This document shows positions 34,807-45,000 of a stretch of DNA of 64,000 nucleotides, piece by piece. This stretch comes from Paralvinella palmiformis. Taxonomy: Eukaryota; Annelida; Polychaeta; Terebellida; Alvinellidae. The stretch spans positions 220,001-284,000 of the forward strand of contig JAODUP010000406.1 in NCBI GenBank assembly GCA_025642065.1, in the 5' to 3' direction. Below the pieces are notes generated by a model. The model did no database searches, had not been told where the DNA came from, and was given only the letters and a program-made list of their open reading frames with translations. Both the position numbers and the translations under genes were made by a program. Positions within the stretch are counted from its first letter, which is position 1. Every line of letters begins with the position of its first letter.

Positions 34807-35330
34807 TACATACTGAAAGGCGATCTAGCATCATCCTGGTTTACAGGAACAATATCTGACCTTACTCGTACTGGTAATTTGATTCAGATATGGGGACAAA
34901 TTTATCTGGAAGCATTTAAACACACATTAAGCAGCATTTGCATTTTAAATTCCAAACTGAAAAGTAGATGTGTCTAAATGGTTCAGGAAAGTACTTCTGT
35001 ATGACAAAGAGAAACTGGACTAAATATACGGCCCATGGATATAGTTTGTGGTGTCAACGAAATGCTACAAGATATTGTACATAATGTTATTGCTACTGCT
35101 TTCTAAATACACTCATCTGATAACTTTCCCCTATTTTGAAGTTTCCTTATCTTTTTTTATATTAACATTCATGTTATATTAGGTATTATTAAGACTTGTA
35201 TTGTTCTATTTTATTGTCAAAGCATAATACAAATGCTGGACAATATTAATGTGGCTGATTGGCAGTGAAGTCACCTTTATTTATCTGAATACCAATAAGA
35301 TTTCATAAGTCATACTTGAAGTTCAAGAAA

Positions 35331-35336
35331 TTTATT
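35331..35336 (-). terminator. Candidate polyadenylation signal of the double dCMP deaminase gene
   Basis: TTTATT on the plus strand is AATAAA on the gene strand, about 240 bases after the stop codon. It is the first canonical signal seen beyond the SINE that occupies the proximal 3' UTR. Confidence 0.45.
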
Positions 35337-35487
35337 AAAGCTACATCGTTAAACAAACTGTGTCATAGTAAACGTTTCGTGTGAGCGATACACTTAAAAT
35401 GATGTTGACTGATATGTTCTGTTTAGCTTCTGCACTGAATACAGCTGGGATATATGACGGAGGCGAATCCTTAGGGAAACGTGATCA

Positions 35488-35575
35488 CCAAAAACACAGG
35501 TATGAGCCAGCTTCGAACTGGCAACCTGGAGGTTTGCGGCACAGCGTTCTAACCAATGTGCCATCAGAGTGTCCC
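35488..35575 (-). mobile_element. tRNA-headed SINE (family D) abutting the deaminase stop codon
   Basis: On the gene strand the sequence is GGCACATTGGTTAGAACGCT, then CCAGTTCGAAGCTGG. A related copy lies at about 7065-7135 (minus). The head begins within a few bases of the TAA at 35580-35578, so the mature 3' UTR starts inside a SINE in sense orientation. Confidence 0.65.
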
Positions 35576-35577
35576 AG

Positions 35578-36942
35578 TTAAAACGAAGTGAAATCAATCA
35601 CAACGCATTGCGCATCATCACGCCACTTATATGGCTTGTATTCCACGCGAGCCATATCAAACAGGCGCCGCGCAGCGCAGTATTCGAACCGCTCCGGGTG
35701 TTTGTCGAAGAGGTAGATCACAGAACTAATTCCTGCCTGCAGAATGAGCTTGGCACACTCGTTACAGGGGAATCGAGTCACATACATGGTACAACCTTTC
35801 AGCGCCATGCAGTTTCGGTTCATGATGGCGTTCAACTCAGCATGACAGACGTATGGATACTTTGTCTCCAGTGGGTCGTCAGCATGATGTGTCCATGGTA
35901 GACGGTCATCGTCGCAGTTACGAGGCATCCCATTATAACCAATAGCAACAATGCGTTTACTCACACTGACGATGCACGCACCAACCTGTGACTTGGGATC
36001 CTTACTTCTTTGTGCTGAGAGAAGTGCCACACCCACGAAGTACTCAGACCAGGTGATGTAGTCAAGCCGCATACTGTTCTTTAAATACCCCTCTCTCGAC
36101 CTGGAAACCCGACGTGTCCCGTTTATTTCGCAGCATCGATGCCGTAAGTCTATGGTGACCTTATTGTGACGTGGTTTAAACTGCTCGTACGTGATGCCAG
36201 CCATATCAAAGAGCCGGCGCGATGCAATGCATTGCATCTTTTCATGATACTTGTCGCATGTGTATACGATGTGTCGGATGGCTGACTGCACGATCAATTT
36301 TGCGCATTCATTACACGGAAACAGAGCCACGTAGATGACACAGCCCTGCAAATGGGCGGAGTTCTTATTCAGGATAGCATTCATTTCAGCATGGCACACA
36401 TACGGATATTTGGTCTCGAGAGCGTCATCCGCCTCCCGTGCCCACGGCATGCATTCATCGGGGCAGTTGGCCGGCATGCCGTTGTACCCAATGGCAACGA
36501 TGCGATTGTCGCTGTCGACGATGCAGGCACCAACCTGCATCGACGGATCCTTACTGCGTTCTCCCGACAGCAAAGCAACAGCCATAAAATACTCAGACCA
36601 GTCCAGGTAATCGGACCGTTTCTGACCTCTTCCAGGCCATGTTCGGTCATCACTGACCTTTTCATTCTCTGCAGTTGGTGACGCCATCTGATCTTGATGC
36701 TCATTCTCTGGTTGGTTTGTTAATTTTCTGTTCTTCGTAGATGGCTCGCTGGATCTACTGTGTCCATTGTGTGCCGATGACGCACTGGATGACCCACTGG
36801 CATCAGCTGTTGGTTCGGTGTGTCTCGAACTCCCGTTATGCACTAACTCGATTGGTAGTTCACGACATCTCACCCTTGTGCATGCACCGTTTGCCTCATC
36901 CACTACTGCAGACATTCTGTATACGTTTCTGTGATGTGTGTG
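35578..36942 (-). CDS. DCTD-like: Tandem double-domain deoxycytidylate (dCMP) deaminase, intronless coding region
   Basis: The open frame runs 37029-35578 (483 codons). Codons 1-29 look intronic, because a good 3' splice site (TTTCCACTTCAG on the minus strand) ends at 36943. The likely start is therefore Met39 at 36915, giving 445 aa. dCMP deaminase converts dCMP to dUMP, the thymidylate synthase substrate. Numbered on the 483-codon frame, domain 1 (about 139-295) has GYNGMP 181-186, CHAEMNAI 212-219 and PCNEC 238-242. Domain 2 (about 322-483) has GYNGMP 364-369, CHAELNAI 395-402 and PCNEC 421-425. Both keep the zinc ligands (His, Cys, Cys) and the proton-shuttling Glu, so both look active. 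Known DCTD has one such domain of about 178 aa. A Ser/Asn-rich tail of about 100 residues precedes domain 1. The absence of introns in both domains suggests a retrogene that duplicated internally, or recent intron loss. A SINE starts just after the stop codon. Confidence 0.9.
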   Translation of the reverse strand, partial: HTHHRNVYRMSAVVDEANGACTRVRCRELPIELVHNGSSRHTEPTADASGSSSASSAHNGHSRSSEPSTKNRKLTNQPENEHQDQMASPTAENEKVSDDRTWPGRGQKRSDYLDWSEYFMAVALLSGERSKDPSMQVGACIVDSDNRIVAIGYNGMPANCPDECMPWAREADDALETKYPYVCHAEMNAILNKNSAHLQGCVIYVALFPCNECAKLIVQSAIRHIVYTCDKYHEKMQCIASRRLFDMAGITYEQFKPRHNKVTIDLRHRCCEINGTRRVSRSREGYLKNSMRLDYITWSEYFVGVALLSAQRSKDPKSQVGACIVSVSKRIVAIGYNGMPRNCDDDRLPWTHHADDPLETKYPYVCHAELNAIMNRNCMALKGCTMYVTRFPCNECAKLILQAGISSVIYLFDKHPERFEYCAARRLFDMARVEYKPYKWRDDAQCVVIDFTSF

Positions 36943-37479
36943 CTGAAGTGGAAATAAGTCCCTTGGGTGAGAAACAAACACACATAAGATGTAAATAATT
37001 AATACGGCAAATCCTTTCACTGTAATCATCGCTATTATTAAGATTCTGCCTGCTTAAAATATGAAATGTTAACCAAAATACGAGACTAAGAGAGTCCTCA
37101 GATGTGTACCAACTCGGCTATGAATTTACTGCCCCCTTCATAGACCATTGTTTGAGGTGATGAGCGGACTTTTATATCTCGGTGACCAAAAGAGCTATGC
37201 CACAAGCAGGAGCTTTGGCTTCTGTTAAGGACATCCAAGCTGTACTGGTCAATGGGTAGAGGCTAGACTGATATGGACTATGGATGAGGTAACCTGAACA
37301 GAAACCTGAACAGAAACCTCGAGTGCTGAAGTCAGAGGTTTTGGGTCGCACAGTAATAGACCACAATACCATGCATCAGCTGTTGTCGTGAATGTCTGAC
37401 TAGATTTGTGTAGTCAACAAGTGAACAAAAAGAAGACGTGCATATATACATCTAGTCAATGAGTGAGTGGTTCATCACA

Positions 37480-37770
37480 CCTCGGAGATATGGCCAAGAG
37501 GCAACTCATGGTTCCCACAGTGAAGGAAATATTATTTTCCAGGACAAAAATTACCATTTTCCAGGACAAAGCATACAAGATTTAAAGGTAATAAATCGAG
37601 ATACTTGTGCAAAGGCATATCACATTTATTCAATGGATGATCGATTCTTGTTATTTTTTTATGGTAGAGCCTTTCTCATCCCTTCTAGCTGTCTGATCCA
37701 CCCACTTTTATTAAAATTTTAACTAACATGGGATATCAACACTGTATCAATAGTCTTTTTTCTTCTATAA
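37480..37770. repeat. Dispersed repeat, partner of 43450-43890
   Basis: Contains TTTCCAGGACAAAAATTACC, then TGTCTGATCCACCCACTTTT and AAATTTTAACTAACATGGGA, in the same order as the 43.5-kb copy. Confidence 0.6.
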
Positions 37771-38544
37771 TTCATATCTCCACGCCGCCTTCTAAAATCC
37801 AAAGATGGCAGCTTTACGAATTTAAGCCAGTCTTCGTATGGGAGATGACTATTTTAAGATGAAGACTAGAGTAGATCTAACAAATTCATTAATTTCGAGT
37901 CGTTAACATACTAAACGTAACCGGCAAATTTCACCGCAAGGCAGCAGAAAATTAATAAACTTATTACGTACTGTTTTAACTTACAACGATAACAAACAAG
38001 ACTTCGCCAAATTATATTTACAACAAATTCTTCTATAATAACCCGCTAAACTTTACAACTTCCGCTTACTCGACTGTGCAGCAGACCACCAGAGGAGACA
38101 CAGTCGCAAATATGGTCTGTGCCACTGCCCTGACCACAGAGCAGTTGACAATCTGATATGTTAGCAAACACTATTTATATTTAAGCTCTCTGATGTTAGT
38201 CCATTGACGCGAAAGAAAACTTTTATATTTAGGTCAATGTTTTAGTCTAGCTGTCCGGAGAATTAACACGTGACCTGAGAAGTGAGGCTTTTATTAAGTA
38301 TTGGATTCGTTCCCGATTTCAGCGAGGATGGTTATTCACTTATTGGGAGATTTTATTATTCCCCGAGGGAGACTTTATCGTCATACTCATAGACTGATAG
38401 AGTCATAGCCATAGCCTAGGTGATAAATTTGATGACAATTTCAGTTGGTAGCTTTTGAGTATAATATGGTGTTTAATTATGACATAGTATTCTTAATTTG
38501 CTTAAAACTGTTGATTAGTGTTGATGATAGGAATGTAAAAGTAT

Positions 38545-38870
38545 TTTCCTGAGAAAATGTTTCACCAACAAAACTGTGATTTTGTTCGAGTCATAACTAT
38601 CCATTAGCTATTCACCTATTGGTATATGTTTTGTTCATTTAGTCAAGATGATTCCTTTTATTTATACATTTACTAATCTGCTGATATCTTGTATTTTTAG
38701 ATCTGTTTAGGTCCATTATGGAAATAAGTTTTACGCCATTCTTAGCATTGGCTTTTATTGTCAGCCTTTTTTTAAATTATTGGTTCATATTATATGTGAT
38801 ATTGACATATTCTACTTTGATATCTATAATAATTGTTGTATTTATTCAATTCAATTAATTTATTTCAACA
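38545..38870 (+). mobile_element. LINE 3'-end remnant, partner of 18532-19100
   Basis: Matches the reverse complement of the 18.5-18.85 kb remnant through several long blocks, including TTGGTATATGTTTTGTTCAT. Only the last codons and 3' UTR remain. Confidence 0.65.
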
Positions 38871-39299
38871 TTCATAATACATAAATTTAATGAAATCAAA
38901 CAGTCAGAATGTTGAGAAGGGGGATGCTTGAAGCATTGCTTATATAAATCATCCCCCCCCCTGTTATATGATTTTGAATTAATAAAATCAATTACAAAGC
39001 AGCGCATAGCTATAATTTGCCCTTCACCGCCAACCGAAGTCAGCCGACGCATATATCTATCAACGTTTAAATACAGTTATATCAGGCTATACATGTATGT
39101 ACGTATATGTTTCTCTAGTTGGACGTGCGTGTGAGTGTATGTATGTTCGATCGGTGAATGAAAGTTCATCACTCACACGTCGAGCGAACCGAACCGAACT
39201 GAAACCGTTCAGTCAACGTATTCGAAGGTACAGGCCTAAATTGACTAGAAAACAAACCGAAAAAACAACTTTTCTTGCAGACCAAAATATAGACGACTG

Positions 39300-39480
39300 A
39301 TAACATTGTGGGTGGCTGACCAATGTAAATGGCGCTGAAGTCTCCATTTAATTATTTTGTTTTAGAGAAGGACTTTATAAAGACCCTGGTGGCTAAAACA
39401 TTCTGGTAGTGACCACCCTCAGAATAGTTGGGCTCTATCTCTATGTACTACTATTCTTTGCGTGTGTGTGTGGGGGGGGG
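39300..39480 (+). mobile_element. Decayed SINE family B fragment
   Basis: CATTGTGGGTGGCTGACCA, then GGCGCTGAAGTCTCCA and TAGTGACCACCCTCAG, match the body of the 17.3-kb copies. The head and tail are missing. Confidence 0.65.
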
Positions 39481-40493
39481 AGGGTGTTTGAAGCAGGAGG
39501 TATTATCAGCCACTCAGTAAATTGTGTGCAAACCCTACAAATTCTTTTGCGCAGGGGATACCCAATAAATATATATGCAAGAAATAATAATACATTGTGA
39601 AAAAATATATATAATGGTACGGCTGGGGAATATATAGACTTAAAGGTTAAAAAAACAAACTTATAGTTGTACGTAATAAAATTATAAATATAAATAAATT
39701 AGCAGGTAATGATAGCCCGATTTAATTCATCTATAATACAACGCAATCGACTCAGTTATCAGGTTGATCCACTGACCTATATATATATTCATCATGAAAA
39801 TATTATTCAATTGCCGGTTGCTCTACAAGAGAGTCCCAAGTTCCTTTCTACCCTCACAATCAGAATACTACCTCATTGTCCAATTTAATAATATCTGGAA
39901 TAATAATATTTATATAGCGCCCTATTCAGCTAGACAGCTGTTCTAAAGTGCTTTAAAAAATAATTACAATGCATGGTGCCTGCGACCCTTCATCTACGAA
40001 TCCTACACTCTAACTAAATGAGCTATCACAGCTCAAAGTTATATAAGATTTCTTGATTCATGAACATCACCTATTAATAGATTAACATCATTTCGGTTCT
40101 TTGCATCCCATACCGAGGCATTTAATTATTGATATTGGTGGATTATTCTCTTTTAGCTGTGGCACTGGTCACATCAGGGACACATGAGAGCGTGGAATGA
40201 CTACTTAGGGAAATGATACGATCAGATGAAGTATCCAACGTACAAAGGCACAGGGATTCAATCCCAGCGCTGGAAATCTGTGGCATAGTGCCACACCAAC
40301 TGGACCGTTGGAAGGTTTATTAGAACAGCCAGATGACATATGTTTGTAACAGATGTGGACAACATCTTTGCAATTGTTGATGTGTACAGTTGTCTGAAAT
40401 GACAGATCACTGGTTATACTGTCATCATAATGAGGTCCTACCAAACTTTTGTATTCAATATTACATGATAACTCTGGAACTTAAATATTCCTT

Positions 40494-40630
40494 AAATGAT
40501 TGCTCCCTGGATATTCCTTAAATATCCATTAAATGATTGCTCCCTACATAGTCCTTAAATATCCAATAAATGATTGCTCCCTGGATAGTCCTTAAATATC
40601 CATTAAATGATTGCTCCCTGGATATTCCAT
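40494..40630. repeat. Minisatellite, 37-bp unit x ~3.7
   Basis: Unit AAATGATTGCTCCCTGGATA plus TTCCTTAAATATCCATT repeats at 40494, 40531, 40568 and 40605, with minor changes. Confidence 0.93.
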
Positions 40631-41396
40631 GTCCATTACTTAATGCTAGAACTTCTCTGTTTGTCCTTCATCATATCTTGTATTGATGCATTAACTGAAG
40701 AATGGTCAATTTATTCCAACGTACGTTATGTACTGTCTTGTGGTATTCTGTACCTGAAAAGACAAAACATTTATAAGCTTTGTTTAAAAATATTCATTTT
40801 GTTCGGGTGGTGGACAACTGGTCCTGCATCAGACAAACATAGTAGAGCAACAGATAATTACAACAAAATTACCATGAACGTTTTATTGTTTCTAACAGGT
40901 ATGCAAGTCATGGGTATGCAGTCACAATGTCAGTTCATAATTGTAAATATAAATGCTACTTGTGAATATGAACTAATTTCACCTCGGTACCGTTGGAGTT
41001 TGCTCGATGCAGTTAGCTCACGATATGGGCATAAAACATAATTAATTGGTGTCGTGTGGCATCATAGAAATACATATTCATGATGGTCATATTTCTACAG
41101 TTGCATATTATTCGATTGCAAAAGAAAATGCCGCCATTTCTGTTAGATACACCACTTCTGCTGGAGGTTGGATACACATCACATGCAAATAATTTTTCTC
41201 AGCATTTAATTTGTGAATGGTGCTTTATTAGTGTGATCACTTGACCAAATGTTATAATTTTCAGTGACCAAGCATTTTACGCGATATCCACATTTCTGGA
41301 GCGAGCAGATCTTATTTCCAATGAACACGAGAATTAATTTATAAACCACCACAAACTGTTATTTAATCTATGACAGTTAATATGTCATATCATAGT

Positions 41397-41748
41397 AATG
41401 CATGTTTATATAGCATCAGAACCAGGTAACCCTGTTCTGAGGCGCAGTACTGTATTATTATCCCCAACTCAAACCTGTTCCAATCCAGCAGACATCTCAA
41501 TTCCCAAAGAAGCATACAATGAATGCTGCCATTAAAGGCGCAAAGCGTTACTCAAACACATAACCCGACAGGACGTGATGGCTATGTGTCTGAGGAACGG
41601 TCTGCGCCTTTAAATGGCAGCATGCGATGTATGCTCCATTGGGAGGTGAGACCTGTGCTGGGTAGAAACAGGTCTGAGTCAGGGATAATGATACTGTACA
41701 GCACCTCAGAACAGGGTTACCTGGTTCTGGTGCTATATAAACATGCAT
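41397..41748. repeat. Fold-back element with two ~165-bp inverted arms
   Basis: The left arm from ATGCATGTTTATATAGCA to about 41566 is the reverse complement of the right arm from about 41580 to TGCTATATAAACATGCAT. Only about 14 bases separate them. Paired landmarks are ACCAGGTAACCCTGTTCTGA with TCAGAACAGGGTTACCTGGT, and GCTGCCATTAAAGGCGC with GCGCCTTTAAATGGCAGC. The arms differ at scattered positions, by eye about a tenth to a sixth. It lies 280 bp beyond the PSTK stop codon. Confidence 0.88.
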
Positions 41749-42028
41749 CATTATTATTATTATATGTGGGGCAAAAATTTGGGGGAATATCAAACAATTA
41801 AAATCTTTTACACGTACAGTTTCCCTAGCACCAGGAAAAAGATTTAAATACATCAACGACTGCTTAATTAAAAAAATATTTATTTCACATAATAATTGTT
41901 CCATGTGATATCGTAGAACATACCTACGATTAATGTACACAGGGTTTCTAAGACACATTTGCGGACAGGATGGATTCTCGACATCTACACTATTGTGACC
42001 ATCCCATAATTATCCTCGTCATAGGATG

Positions 42029-45000
42029 TCAGTGTGTCGATTCATGGAAGATCTCCTTTACAAACGCATAAAAAGGATTTTTCTCATCCCTACAGGCATC
42101 TGTCACGTGGTTCTCCAACACTTTTGGTAAACCAATTTTCCCACTTCTCAATTCTTCGAGTAAACTACTTTTCTTCTGACTCAGGAGTGCTGCCGTTTTC
42201 TTTAGATCCTCCTTTCTTGTTGCCTTTTCACCTGCAAGATGAGACGCAAAATTTTGTTGTTGTTAATAATTACTGTCTCCATTTGTGTGTACATGCATGC
42301 ACACATATGCACGTACATACCCTAAATGCGTTAAATATAAAATGCACTGTTCAGAAGCATTCTGTTGTATATATGTATGTATTACTAACATACACACACA
42401 CACGCACATCAAACATTATGATGGAAATAGATAAAACGCACACTGAAGGCTCTTCAGCAATTTACTGATCTCTCGTCTCAGGATCTGATCCACTTGATGC
42501 AAGACGCTCTGAGAACAAATCAGACGATCTGATGTCCTTGACCCATCATCAACCTCCAATGGACTATCAACTGGTTGATAAATACACTGTACAATCAGCT
42601 GCCAAACTTCAGATCTGAAGTCAATTATTTCGCTGTTACTTTCATTGTTAAGATAAACTAGATGTGCTTTAAATTAAACTGAACGCAAAATTTTTATGCT
42701 TAATTATTAATTATGGCAAGAATATATTAAGCAAAATCATCAACATTAGGTATATCTAGTGAGCTATAGCAAGATTATCCATGATTTCTGTCATAATCCA
42801 GTAATTTACCATGATTGTATACCAAAACGTATTTTGCTCATTAATTTCATAAACATTATAATAGGTTATGCTAGAAGTGAACATAAACATTATATTTCAG
42901 CGACACAAATTTGAACATTTCAGCAGAACCGGACCAGTTCATCTTACATGCTATTAATAGCATGACAGTTCACTTGATCCAGTATGAAAGATGAAGCTTC
43001 CCAGTGGTTCTCTAAATTGGGAGCCTCAAACTTTGTTGCCATGGTGCTGATTGTCGACTGTGAAACCGTCATGCCTTCAGTCGCAGTGCGCATGCTGTTT
43101 TCCTTCTGAGCTTCATCGACAGAACAACGGATATAAACTTGACAAAAGCCAATTCCATCTAATAACAAATCAAACATATGAAAAATACAATGAAATTGTG
43201 TTAATAAAATCTCACTGTGTTCTCCATCACTAAACACAGCATTATACATTCTCTGTGAACATTCCTCCAAGATGACAATAACATTTTTATAAACAGAATT
43301 GAAATTTTTAATAATAACAATTATATAAATTTAATAAAATACCCTTATGAGCTAGAGCCATTCAGAGTTACTGTACAGTGGAATTCTTACACGAGACTGA
43401 AAAAGGCTGCAGGTTATGATTTTGAATTAGTTGACCATACCATGGTTCTAGCAGCCAAGGAAATATCATTTTCCAGGACTTTACTACCATTATCCTATCC
43501 AGGATAAAGCAGTGATTTAGCTAGAAGCCTGGATCCGGGTCATTTGACCCACCTACTCTCAAGCAGAGACCCAGCTACTTTCTTTTCCAATGCCACTTTG
43601 TGCCATTGTGGGCCCTTGATGCCTACCAATATCTGACCATAGTATTTTTGTTGGACCTCCCCCCACTAGTATATATATGTATGAAAAAACATATAATATT
43701 TATTCAATGTAATACACTGAATAAATATTATATGTTTTTGAATGTATAATGTCTGATCGATTATTGACGCTTTTATGGTACAGCCACCTCCTCACCCCTT
43801 CTAACTGTCTGATCCACCCACTTTTATTTAAATTTTAACTGACACAGAATATCAAGACTACGCACCAGTGCTCTTTTTCTTCTACAGTCCAAGTATTTTT
43901 CTACAGGCATAATATTTATTCACAGGGTAATTTATTCTAAATGGAATTGATTCACAGGCCTGATTTTGTATAAAATTCAAAGACATTTCCAGGACCTGGA
44001 AAATGAATTTGCCATTTTCCAGGATGCATGGGAACCCTGCATGACAGCACTGCGTGATGCTTTCATGTTGAACTCGAAGTGTCTTTAAATTCCACTTTTC
44101 CACAAGTGGGGGGGGGGGGTTGCCAGGCACCCATGTAGAAATGATACCGCGGCTCTCCAATTTAGAGATCTGTGCCACAAAATTACTGATGTAAACTAGT
44201 TTCCACCCACATTAAGGAAGGTGGCTGGAGGGCCTTCTCTTTGTTAATTGGGTGGATTTTGTTGGCGTTTTGAGTTGTTAATTGTTTACTAATGTCACGT
44301 TGTATAAAATATATTTGCCACTAAATAATGTTATCCTTGAACTGACATATCCATCAAATATTCTCAGCAATATCAAACATTTACATCTGTATATTTTCAA
44401 AGGGGAGAGAGGTGTCAGAAAAAGTGTATGTTTGTTAAAATGTTGATAATATCGCTGACCCCTTACCATGTAAATGTTGATGTGTTTCTGAATCTCTGTG
44501 TGTGTGTGTGTGCTGATAACACAGAATTAAATATGCTCACATTTTCTAGCAACTTGATAATATTCATATCTCATGCTTCTCAAGAACATATTGTCATCGA
44601 TGATGAACACACACAATGGGTCACCATCTTTGCTGAACGTCCTCGTTATCCTCCAGCTCTTCTTGTACCTCGTCAGCAAATCCTCTGGTATCCAACGGTC
44701 TTGCAGCTCCATCCGATACAAATCTCCTTTCGAGGCTCTCGTCTTGGGTTCGCCTCGCTCAGGATGACCCATTTCAGTCAAATCTACTTCACGCAGCTCA
44801 TTGCGTTGTAACTCTTCCTTGAGCAACCCTTTGATCTCCTGCTCCAAACAAAGTCGGACGCATTTTCTGCAGGTTTTCCAAGTGTTCTCCTAGAATGAAA
44901 ATACTTCAAAATTAATCTCTATGTGAACATTTTTGGATTTGATGAGCAAAATAATTAAAAGAATGCATACGTGCATAAAACATTTCATTTAAAAATCAAT

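Larger units (their letters stand above)
33127..35330. other. RPIA 3' UTR and intergenic DNA
   Basis: Holds the RPIA 3' UTR to about 33.8 kb, the two LINE tails at 33940-34375 and a possible MITE at 34552-34806. I see no gene in the remainder. Confidence 0.5.
37030..42028. other. Region between the deaminase and PSTK genes
   Basis: Contains dispersed repeats (37480-37770, 38545-38870, 39300-39480), a GCGCCCTATTCAGCTAGACA-type repeat with tRNA-like sequence near 39900-40040, a minisatellite (40494-40630) and a fold-back element (41397-41748). The untranslated first exon of the deaminase gene probably lies at its left edge; I could not place it. No other coding gene is supportable. Confidence 0.45.

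Noticed and set aside
36943..37029. N-terminal extension of the deaminase frame with a signal-peptide-like hydrophobic start
   Set aside because: A strong 3' splice site falls inside it (DLFPLQ is encoded by the acceptor), so these codons are probably intronic and the start is likely at 36915.
42466..42570. Alternative PSTK exon 4 acceptor at CAACCAG (42571)
   Set aside because: Joining exon 3 there gives ATT TGA, a stop. The acceptor at 42615 keeps frame and restores the conserved SEVWQLIVQ segment.
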